From NCBI GenBank assembly GCA_016177205.1, contig JACOVS010000032.1, positions 1-5,144 on the forward strand: a stretch of DNA of 5,144 bases, given 5' to 3'. Below the pieces are notes generated by a model that did no database searches, had not been told where the DNA came from, and worked only from the letters and a program-made list of their open reading frames with translations. A program made the position numbers and the translations under genes. Of this stretch, positions 1 to 4,664 are shown one piece after another. This DNA is from Candidatus Aenigmatarchaeota archaeon. GTDB taxonomy: Archaea > Aenigmatarchaeota > Aenigmatarchaeia > JACPZZ01. Each line of letters starts with the position of its first letter. Position 1 is the first letter of the stretch.

Positions 1-130
1 CGCGTTCAATGGATTTCGTGGCCTCGTTCGTGCCTTTGCGGATCTTTCCGGAATTCTTCGCTATTTCAATCGCTTCATAGACCTTGTTAACAAGGTCCTT
101 GGAAACCTCAAACTTTTTCTCAACAGCCAT
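1..130 (-). CDS. rpl7ae: Ribosomal protein L7Ae, archaeal (N-terminal part, cut by window edge)
   Basis: The first 43 codons are visible; the gene continues beyond base 1. The translation begins MAVEKKFEVSKDLVNK, and residues 29-43 read KIRKGTNEATKSIER. This last stretch is the L7Ae/L30e-family RNA-binding signature (G-T-N-E-x-T-K-x-I-E-R) that grips the sheared G-A pairs of kink-turn RNA. In archaea L7Ae is both a 50S ribosomal protein and a core subunit of box C/D and H/ACA guide RNPs and of RNase P, all cytoplasmic. The start at 130 is chosen because a GGAGG sits 8 nt upstream (139-143) and the protein then begins at the usual place. An in-frame ATG at 145 would add five residues but overlaps the Shine-Dalgarno motif. 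It is the only gene here with a clear Shine-Dalgarno sequence. The family call is firm although only about a third of the usual ~120 residues is present. Confidence 0.93.
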   Translation of the reverse strand, partial: MAVEKKFEVSKDLVNKVYEAIEIAKNSGKIRKGTNEATKSIER

Positions 131-138
131 TTCAACAA

Positions 139-143
139 CCTCC
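139..143 (-). promoter_or_regulatory. Shine-Dalgarno GGAGG for L7Ae
   Basis: On the minus strand GGAGG lies 8 nt before the ATG at 130, an ideal spacing for pairing with the 16S rRNA 3' end. It decides the start codon, because the alternative ATG at 145 overlaps it. Other genes in the window lack a comparable motif at normal spacing. Confidence 0.75.
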
Positions 144-147
144 ATTC

Positions 148-169
148 AGGCGTTTGCTTGCAAACGCCT
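148..169. repeat. Perfect 10-bp-arm inverted repeat in the L7Ae promoter region
   Basis: AGGCGTTTGC and GCAAACGCCT are exact reverse complements separated by TT. As RNA this would form a stem of nine or ten pairs with a tiny loop. It lies between the likely TATA box (171-178) and the Shine-Dalgarno motif of L7Ae. If transcription starts about 25 nt from the TATA box (near 149-150), nearly all of the repeat is in the core promoter rather than the mRNA. That position suits a repressor operator. If the start is further upstream it would instead be a 5'-leader hairpin. Confidence 0.7.
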
Positions 170-170
170 A

Positions 171-178
171 CATATATT
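171..178 (-). promoter_or_regulatory. Putative TATA box for L7Ae
   Basis: The minus strand reads tgAATATATG here, an AT-rich archaeal TATA-like element centred about 44 nt upstream of the L7Ae ATG. It predicts a transcript start near 149-150 and a leader of roughly 19 nt carrying the GGAGG motif. The assignment rests only on sequence and spacing. Confidence 0.5.
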
Positions 179-222
179 CATTGGTTTTAGTCTCGCGACC
201 AGTGTTTAATTGAAACCTATGG

Positions 223-230
223 ATATAAAA
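223..230 (+). promoter_or_regulatory. Putative TATA box for the dCTP deaminase gene
   Basis: ATATAAAA is centred about 27 nt before the ATG at 254. Archaeal transcription normally starts about 25 nt downstream of the TATA centre, which places +1 at or next to the ATG and implies a leaderless mRNA. This supports the start at 254 over the in-frame TTG at 245. Confidence 0.65.
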
Positions 231-253
231 AGGTTTCCTGGCATTTGGTCTCT

Positions 254-1345
254 ATGCTGTCCGACATGGGCATCAGGGACTATTTACAAAGGGGCTTATT
301 GGGGGTTGAACCACTAGGCAAAATAGGCCCGGCCTCTATAGACCTGCGTATCGGAGACAGGCTGTACAGGAGCGACTCGCAAGCATGGCTTTCGCACCAG
401 CAGGAGGTCGATAAACTGGCCCATAGGGGAACTGCCAGAAAAATGATAGAAAAATTGGAAGAGCCCGGCCGGTTGCCGTTCGACAAATTTGTTTCCAGGT
501 TCGCTGTCCCAGCCGCGGAATCAAGCGGGCTTTGGATCCTTGAGCCGAATGAGATTTATTACGCGCAAACCGCGGAAACTGTGAAAACAAAAAGAGGCGT
601 CAGGATTGGCATAACTACAAGAAGCAGCGCGGCAAGAAACGGGCTGGGTGTGCAATTTTCTGACGATAGGCTGGACAGGGCCGGCGAATTCGCAGGTAAA
701 GTGCCTTTGGTGCTGCAGACTTATGGAACCTGCGTGGAACTTCCCAAAAAACATTCGATGCTGCAGCTAGTTGTGGAGCCGTCCAGGCGCCTGACAAACA
801 ATGAAATCCGGGAAAGCGTAAGAAAGGGTGAAATAGCCGTTTCGGGAAAACCGGAAATAAGGGACGACGCGATTTATCTCACATTCCACCCCACGATCTT
901 ACGGTATAACGGCAGGCCGATGAACCCGGCAAAGGACAGCGGAAAATGCTTCGAGCCCGTTGACATAACCCGCGGGTATGCGCTTGAGCCGGGCAAATTC
1001 TACCTGGCGTCAACAAGGGAAGTTGTGAGAATGGGAACAAACCGTGTTGGGGTGATAGATGAGATGTCCGGCGGCTGGGTTGTGCCGGTTAACATGCTCA
1101 TGCCTTTGGCAACACCGCAAGTAGGTTCGGTATTCAATTCAGCTTACGTGCACATGAACGCTCCTTATCACTGGCCGGGCTCGGACCACAGCGTCGTGCT
1201 TGAAATTTTTTCCAGCGAAACAAGGATGGTAAGGGCTGGGATGCGGGCTTGCAGGATGTTTTTCGAGGAGCTTTATCCGGAAACCGGGTCGCCATACAAT
1301 TCAAGGTACAGCGGGCAAACCGGTCCTACGTTGAACAGGGTGTAG
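254..1345 (+). CDS. dcd: Double-length dCTP deaminase-like protein (tandem dUTPase/DCD fold)
   Basis: This 363-residue protein is predicted to convert dCTP to dUTP plus ammonia, the step feeding dTMP synthesis, in the cytoplasm. The N-terminus MLSDMGIRDYL followed by IGPASIDLR (24-32) is typical of Dcd proteins. Residues 123-128 read RSSAAR, matching the Dcd RSSxxR block that supplies Ser111 and Arg115 in E. coli Dcd. The length is about twice the usual 170-200 residues, as in the two-domain deaminase family known mainly from proteobacteria (Pfam DCD, PF06559, from memory). The second half repeats the fold: GYALEPGKFYL at 241-251, VLEIFSS around Glu317 (equivalent to catalytic Glu138) and a PYNSRY tail at 347-352. 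The first half has Gln155 where that Glu is expected, and the second half lacks RSSxxR, so the domains look complementary. The start at 254 fits the TATA spacing. A deaminase/dUTPase bifunctional activity cannot be excluded. Confidence 0.85.
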   Translation: MLSDMGIRDYLQRGLLGVEPLGKIGPASIDLRIGDRLYRSDSQAWLSHQQEVDKLAHRGTARKMIEKLEEPGRLPFDKFVSRFAVPAAESSGLWILEPNEIYYAQTAETVKTKRGVRIGITTRSSAARNGLGVQFSDDRLDRAGEFAGKVPLVLQTYGTCVELPKKHSMLQLVVEPSRRLTNNEIRESVRKGEIAVSGKPEIRDDAIYLTFHPTILRYNGRPMNPAKDSGKCFEPVDITRGYALEPGKFYLASTREVVRMGTNRVGVIDEMSGGWVVPVNMLMPLATPQVGSVFNSAYVHMNAPYHWPGSDHSVVLEIFSSETRMVRAGMRACRMFFEELYPETGSPYNSRYSGQTGPTLNRV

Positions 1346-1348
1346 ATC

Positions 1349-3067
1349 TCATTTATGTATCAAATTAAACTTCATCGTTTTTTTATCTTCGAGTATCGCG
1401 TAGCCCATTCTTTCAAACTGCACGCGTTCGCCTTCGTTGATGGTCTGGCCGTAAGGCTCTAACATGCCTTCTTTGACTGTTAGGCTGTTTTTGTTAAACT
1501 CATCGTTAATGAAAACTGGCCCGAATATGTGTAAAATCGCCCTTGGTGAATTGACCGGCACCCAGTGCAGTTTCTTGGCGCTCTTGTCATTGCCGGCGTA
1601 ATCACCTTCGATGTATTTCTCGCCGATTTTTGTTATCTTGACGTTGAACAAATGCATTAAGCGTACATTATCGTCTTTGCGCAAATCTTTTGCGTCTTCA
1701 CCGGAAATGTAAACGAACAGGTTTTTGCCGCTCAATTCGTACCTTTTGATTTCAGGCCTGCCCGGGTACAGCGTGGCGTCTGTTACGATTTTATCGGGCG
1801 CGCCTTTTATCTCAACGCGAATCGGGTCGGCGACAAAATAATACCTATTCGCGGCCGGGTCGATCATCTTCCTGTTTACGCTTTCCATGGCCTCAAGCTG
1901 GACAACCGCTTCCGATTTTGCGACTCCCAATGACAGGATAAATTCTCTTATCGCTTCCGGCAATATCCCGCGCCTTCGCAAACCGGCTAACGTCGGCAAC
2001 CTGGGATCGTCCCATCCGCTGACCAGTTTCCGCTCTATCAACGGATTTATTTTACGTTTCGATAAGGGCGAATTTTCCATTTCAAGCCGTGAAAATTCTA
2101 TCAGTTCCGGTTTGTTAAGATTTAGCAGCTTTATCAAAAGGAAATACAGTTCGTCCCTCAACTCGTACTCTTTGGTCCGCATTGCGTGCGTCACGCCGTC
2201 TATATGGTCTTCTACGGCAACGGAAAAATCGTAAGTCGGCCAGACGCGGTATTTTTTCCCCTGTATCGGGTGCGCATCATCGATTATCCTGAACAACGTG
2301 GGATCCCGAACAGCCGTGTTGACGTTCTGCATGTTGGTTTTTAATCGCAGCGTGGCTTCGTTCGGCAAGAACTTGGAATGCATAAGCTTCCAGTTTTCCT
2401 TGGTTTGTTTCACGTCCGCGGAACGGCAATCGCACTCTTTTCCTTCGGAGCGGTTTTTTCTCATCTCCTCTATTTTACAGAAACACACGTATGCGTTGCC
2501 GTCGCCGATAAGTTTTTCTGCGTACAGGTAAAGTTTATCCGTGTCGTCGGACGTGTTTTTTATTTTATCGGCTTTTATTCCGAGCCAGTCCAGCCCTCTT
2601 TTAATGGCCTCGTAGTATTCTTTCTTTTCTTTCGCCGGGTTCGTGTCGTCGAAACGTAAAACAAATTTCCCGTCGTACATCCTCGCGTAGCCTTCGTCAA
2701 TTATAGCAGCTTTCGCGTGACCCAGATGCGGATATCCGTTCGGCTCCGGCGGGAATCTCGTGACAACAGAACCGCGCACCGCGTTTATCAACTCCGGTAG
2801 GCCTTTGCGCTGTTTCTTTTCGCTTTTTTCCAAAAGCGATGGGTCCGTAACTGACAGCTCTTTTTTTTGCTCTTCCGCGGAAAGCCTGTTTATCTTTTCA
2901 GCCTCTTCCTTCGCTATCTGCTGTATCTCGTTTATGGCGCCTTTTGATTCGGGATTTTCCGCGATTATCTTGCCTATAACCGCGCCCGCATTGGCTTTGC
3001 CGCCGAAAAACACCGCGTTCTGCAGCGCGTACTTCCTCGCAAGCCCGCGTAAAAAGTCTTTATCCAT
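1349..3067 (-). CDS. gltX: Glutamyl-tRNA synthetase, archaeal type
   Basis: A 572-residue class Ib aminoacyl-tRNA synthetase that charges tRNA with glutamate in the cytoplasm. In archaea this enzyme usually also charges tRNA-Gln, which GatDE then amidates (family knowledge). Residues 1-95 form the archaeal/eukaryotic N-terminal domain, with a highly charged helical stretch at about 45-90. The catalytic domain starts at VVTRFPPEPNGYPHLGHAKA, with the HIGH motif as HLGH at 114-117 and RFDDTNP at 138-144. A Cys-rich insert has C195/C197 and C212/C214, probably a zinc site. WDDPRLPTL (352-360) and the KMSKS equivalent PLSKRK (334-339) complete the active site. From about 400 onward is the all-beta anticodon-binding region shared with GlnRS. 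Archaeal GlnRS is not expected, so GluRS is preferred. Length is normal. The ATG lies about 28 nt from a TATA-like element, so the mRNA is probably leaderless. The 3' end meets the convergent deaminase gene. Confidence 0.94.
   Translation of the reverse strand: MDKDFLRGLARKYALQNAVFFGGKANAGAVIGKIIAENPESKGAINEIQQIAKEEAEKINRLSAEEQKKELSVTDPSLLEKSEKKQRKGLPELINAVRGSVVTRFPPEPNGYPHLGHAKAAIIDEGYARMYDGKFVLRFDDTNPAKEKKEYYEAIKRGLDWLGIKADKIKNTSDDTDKLYLYAEKLIGDGNAYVCFCKIEEMRKNRSEGKECDCRSADVKQTKENWKLMHSKFLPNEATLRLKTNMQNVNTAVRDPTLFRIIDDAHPIQGKKYRVWPTYDFSVAVEDHIDGVTHAMRTKEYELRDELYFLLIKLLNLNKPELIEFSRLEMENSPLSKRKINPLIERKLVSGWDDPRLPTLAGLRRRGILPEAIREFILSLGVAKSEAVVQLEAMESVNRKMIDPAANRYYFVADPIRVEIKGAPDKIVTDATLYPGRPEIKRYELSGKNLFVYISGEDAKDLRKDDNVRLMHLFNVKITKIGEKYIEGDYAGNDKSAKKLHWVPVNSPRAILHIFGPVFINDEFNKNSLTVKEGMLEPYGQTINEGERVQFERMGYAILEDKKTMKFNLIHK
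1378..1384 (+). terminator. T7 tract, likely terminator for the dCTP deaminase gene
   Basis: Seven consecutive T on the plus strand begin 33 nt after the deaminase stop codon. Archaeal RNA polymerase terminates at short T tracts without needing a hairpin. The tract lies inside the 3' end of the convergent gltX coding region, so the deaminase mRNA would end antisense to gltX. Confidence 0.45.
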
Positions 3068-3090
3068 GACTAAGAAATGAGCCTGTAGAA

Positions 3091-3098
3091 TAATATAT
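3091..3098 (-). promoter_or_regulatory. Putative TATA box for gltX
   Basis: The minus strand carries ATATATTA centred about 28 nt upstream of the gltX ATG, within the small inverted repeat GAATA-TAT-TATTC. The spacing implies a leaderless or nearly leaderless transcript, and no Shine-Dalgarno motif precedes the ATG. It begins immediately after the stop codon of the upstream gene. Confidence 0.6.
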
Positions 3099-3100
3099 TC

Positions 3101-3811
3101 TCAAAAAAGGTAAAAAAGCTTATTTTCCGGCAGTGAACCGCAAACCTGGCGGAAGCCGGCATCCGGGCCCGCAAGCCGGCGTCCGTAGGATGCGTCGACT
3201 GCGAAGCACCACCCGCCCCCGTCCGGGAACCAGCAAGCCCTGCGCCCGACAGCAGCTTCACTGGGGCCGGATGTACTGTCCTTTATAGGATTTTCATCAA
3301 ACCAGAAGTGGGTTGTGTACGGCGTGTGGGGCCAGGTTATGTCTTCTGTGGTTTTAGGCAACCCGAAAACCTCGTCCCATTCGACAATAACACGGCCACC
3401 GCCCTGTGGAACGATAATTTCGCCGACCCTTTCGTTTCCGATAAGAACGATCCTGGCCCAGTACTTTCTTCCATGACTGTCTGTTTGATATTTGTTCGGA
3501 TCCCTGCCCTCAGGGACGCACAGACCTGTTTCTGTCCACTGCCAGGCGTGCCAATCGTTGTTGTTTATTGCCAAAATGTCGTTGAACGCCTCAACTTGTC
3601 TGGGGTCCTGGCCGGCTTTTTCCAGGCCAAGTTGAATTGCCAATTCTTCGGCTGCTGTGGACATCCTGTAGCCTGCCGGGATTGACGATTTGGAATCGTA
3701 ATAGTTTTTGCCGGTTCTTGTAAGCGCAATAGAATAATCGATAACGTGGCGTGCGCGCCTGTACCCTCCTAATACCGGATAACCAGCCGGCTGCATAACA
3801 AGCTGTTGCAT
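3101..3811 (-). CDS. FGE/C-type-lectin-fold protein, candidate DGR variable protein
   Basis: A 236-residue protein with no signal peptide or membrane segment; its function is not known to me. Four spaced blocks resemble the formylglycine-generating-enzyme-like C-type lectin fold. GYRMSTAAEELA (47-58) compares with YRLPTEAEWEYA, WQWT (90-93) with WEWT, GRRACW (189-194) with RGGSW, and GFR at 219-221 is the standard fold ending. Between 100 and 180 is a well-structured-looking region (SHGRKYWARIVLIG, VIVEWDEVFG, TTHFWFDENP). A catalytic formylglycine-generating role seems unlikely, because the cysteines of that enzyme are not clearly matched. Codons 186-221 are 74% GC with only 8 A in 108 nt, quite unlike the preceding sequence. 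This is what adenine-directed mutagenesis of a DGR target would leave. The ligand-binding face of the lectin fold would be the diversified part. The ATG at 3811 lies about 25 nt from a TATA-like element and lacks a Shine-Dalgarno motif. Gene is confident, fold moderately so, DGR link inferred. Confidence 0.8.
   Translation of the reverse strand: MQQLVMQPAGYPVLGGYRRARHVIDYSIALTRTGKNYYDSKSSIPAGYRMSTAAEELAIQLGLEKAGQDPRQVEAFNDILAINNNDWHAWQWTETGLCVPEGRDPNKYQTDSHGRKYWARIVLIGNERVGEIIVPQGGGRVIVEWDEVFGLPKTTEDITWPHTPYTTHFWFDENPIKDSTSGPSEAAVGRRACWFPDGGGWCFAVDASYGRRLAGPDAGFRQVCGSLPENKLFYLF
3103..3117 (-). terminator. Double T6 tract ending the lectin-fold gene
   Basis: Two runs of six T (minus strand, 3112-3117 and 3103-3108) are separated by ACC and fall in the last codons of the upstream gene, encoding its hydrophobic KLFYLF tail. 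Repeated T runs are typical archaeal intrinsic termination signals. Here they overlap coding sequence and end just before the gltX promoter, which would insulate gltX. Confidence 0.5.
3149..3256 (-). other. Adenine-depleted segment, candidate DGR variable region
   Basis: On the coding (minus) strand this 108-nt stretch has 8 A, 20 T and 80 G+C by hand count. The 42 nt just before it (14 codons, D172-E185) have 16 A. It encodes the end of the lectin-like domain from A186 to the R of GFR, where known DGR targets carry their variable residues. Many codons are of the NNC/NNT form (TGC, TTC, GAC, GTC, TCC, TAC, CTT) that would derive from AAC/AAT in a template repeat. The following bases to about 3125, encoding QVCGSLPE, could be the fixed homology-initiation end. 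No template repeat was seen in the window. Confidence 0.5.
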
Positions 3812-3859
3812 GGGTAATCAACCGCGGTAAAAGATTTAAGCGTATTTTGGCGTTACCCA
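3811..3859. repeat. 7-bp inverted repeat flanking the lectin-fold gene promoter
   Basis: TGGGTAA (3811-3817) and TTACCCA (3853-3859) are exact inverted copies 35 nt apart, centred at about 3835, almost on the TATA box. They bracket nearly the whole intergenic region. They could be paired binding sites for a regulator, but short arms at this distance can also arise by chance. Confidence 0.35.
3833..3840 (-). promoter_or_regulatory. Putative TATA box for the lectin-fold gene
   Basis: The minus strand reads CTTAAATC, centred about 25 nt upstream of the ATG at 3811, which predicts a leaderless transcript. An 8-bp palindrome ACCGCGGT (3821-3828) lies between it and the start. It suggests the gene is transcribed independently of the S2 gene, which ends 57 nt upstream. 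Confidence 0.5.
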
Positions 3860-3860
3860 G

Positions 3861-3865
3861 AAAAA
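3861..3865 (-). terminator. T5 tract after the S2 gene
   Basis: Five T on the minus strand follow the S2 stop codon within 10 nt (TAAAACTTTTTCTGGG). This is a short, weak candidate for archaeal T-tract termination, consistent with the separate promoter of the next gene. Read-through into that gene is plausible. Confidence 0.3.
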
Positions 3866-3868
3866 GTT

Positions 3869-4537
3869 TTACCGCCTGCTCTGCTTCCTTTTCGGCTTCT
3901 CCTTGCGCTCGTTCTTCCGTTCCTCTTGGGCCTTGTCCTCGTAGCTTTCAACGCCTTCAAAGTCCTCGATTTTCGCTGTGAATTCCTCGTCAGCCTTTAT
4001 CAATCCCTTTAGTTTCATTGTCTCCCTTGTCAGGAGCCAGAAAATCAGCGCTATTGCGCGCTTACCCTTGTTGTTCGTTGGAAGCACAAGGTCAAGATTC
4101 TTCGTTTCGTTAAACGTGTCGCACAGCGCGATTACAGGAACTCTTTCATCAACAGCCTCTGTAACGGCTTGCGAGTCAACCAAAGGGTCCATTACCACAA
4201 CAACGTCCGGTTGGAAAAACCTGTCGTAAGCCGGGTTTGTTAGCGTACCCGGGTAAAAACGCCCCGTTATCGCGCGGCCTCCTACGAGCTCCGCAAACTT
4301 TTGCGCAGCCTTTGCTCCGACGCCGCGCCTTGAAACCACCAGAATGTTATCCTTTGGGGCAATAAATTTTGACGCGATTCTTATCCTTTCGTCCAGCTTC
4401 TTTATGTCCAGAACCGCCATCCCGTCGGAACGTATCTTGAATATGAACTCGCGCATGTCTTCTGTCCGCTGTCGCATCCCTATATGTACGCCTGCTGACA
4501 AGTAATCTGCCCGCGGTATCAATAGGACTTCCTGCAT
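3869..4537 (-). CDS. rps2: 30S ribosomal protein S2 (uS2), archaeal
   Basis: A 222-residue small-subunit ribosomal protein (uS2, eukaryotic SA/p40 family) that sits on the solvent side at the 30S head-body junction and helps bind mRNA upstream of the start codon. Diagnostic blocks are YLSAGVHIG (12-20), the SDGMAVLDIKKLDERI region (37-52), GRFYPGTLTNP (92-102), VVVVMDP (112-118), ALCDTFN (137-143) and PTNNKGKRAIALIFWLL (153-169). All are typical of archaeal S2. Residues 197-222 are a Lys/Arg/Glu-rich tail, longer and more basic than the core requires, perhaps an rRNA- or protein-binding extension. In many archaea S2 is in a cluster with L13, S9 and RNA polymerase subunits; here it appears alone, with its own promoter, divergent from a membrane protein gene. 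The start at 4537 gives the normal N-terminus and lies about 25 nt from a TATA-like element, with no Shine-Dalgarno motif, so it is probably leaderless. Confidence 0.95.
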   Translation of the reverse strand: MQEVLLIPRADYLSAGVHIGMRQRTEDMREFIFKIRSDGMAVLDIKKLDERIRIASKFIAPKDNILVVSRRGVGAKAAQKFAELVGGRAITGRFYPGTLTNPAYDRFFQPDVVVVMDPLVDSQAVTEAVDERVPVIALCDTFNETKNLDLVLPTNNKGKRAIALIFWLLTRETMKLKGLIKADEEFTAKIEDFEGVESYEDKAQEERKNERKEKPKRKQSRR

Positions 4538-4558
4538 CGAATCACTTTGATTTTGTAC

Positions 4559-4566
4559 ATTATTAA
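4559..4566 (-). promoter_or_regulatory. Putative TATA box for S2
   Basis: The minus strand reads TTAATAAT, centred about 25 nt upstream of the S2 ATG. It repeats the leaderless spacing seen at the other promoters in the window. A second AT-rich element (TTTAATAAG) lies about 10 nt further upstream. Confidence 0.55.
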
Positions 4567-4588
4567 CTTATTAAACTTGACAATCAAA

Positions 4589-4603
4589 TGATTTGCCAAA
4601 TCA
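4589..4603. repeat. 15-bp palindrome between S2 and the Cys-rich gene
   Basis: TGATTTG-C-CAAATCA is a perfect inverted repeat with 7-bp arms around one base. It overlaps a second, 11-bp palindrome, CAAAT-G-ATTTG (4585-4595), so three alternating copies of the half-site CAAAT lie in a row. It sits about 23 nt upstream of the S2 TATA box and about 23 nt before that of the divergent gene. This is a suitable place for a dimeric regulator acting on either promoter. Function is inferred from symmetry and position only. Confidence 0.45.
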
Positions 4604-4625
4604 CTCATAGAGATAAGCCGGTGGC

Positions 4626-4634
4626 ATTTAAATA
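4626..4634 (+). promoter_or_regulatory. Putative TATA box for the Cys-rich membrane protein gene
   Basis: ATTTAAATA is a strong archaeal TATA-like match 35 nt (centre) before the ATG at 4665, predicting transcription from near 4656 and a leader of about 9 nt. A second element, TTTTTAAG at 4637-4644, is nearer and would give a leaderless mRNA. A GGTGAT at 4646-4651 resembles a Shine-Dalgarno sequence but lies 13 nt from the ATG and would be upstream of the predicted transcript start. Confidence 0.5.
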
Positions 4635-4664
4635 GGTTTTTAAGCGGTGATATCAAATACTGTT

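Noticed and set aside
131..169. Kink-turn in the L7Ae leader for autoregulation
   Set aside because: I could not place the required tandem G-A pairs next to a three-base bulge between two stems; the only clear structure is a perfect palindrome, which is not a kink-turn.
245..253. Upstream TTG start for the dCTP deaminase-like gene
   Set aside because: It would add only MVS before the family-typical MLSD start, and the TATA spacing points to the ATG at 254.
1887..2234. Plus-strand open frame of 115 codons inside gltX, plus others at 2298-2659 and 2760-3080
   Set aside because: All are antisense to the well-supported glutamyl-tRNA synthetase frame, have low-complexity Ser/Phe-rich products and no initiation signals.
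3151..3184. Imperfect 14-nt direct repeat (GGAAGCCGGCATCC and GCAAGCCGGCGTCC) separated by GGGCCC
   Set aside because: The 20-nt period is not a multiple of three and the region is 74% GC with restricted base composition, so similar short words are expected; it is not evidence of a template repeat or a duplication.
3308..3685. Plus-strand open frame of 125 codons opposite the lectin-fold gene
   Set aside because: It lies wholly antisense to a frame with recognisable fold motifs, has no promoter or ribosome-binding site of its own, and its product shows no domain; it is a shadow frame.
3821..3828. ACCGCGGT palindrome as an operator
   Set aside because: An 8-bp palindrome is expected many times by chance in 5 kb; position between TATA box and start is suggestive but insufficient alone.
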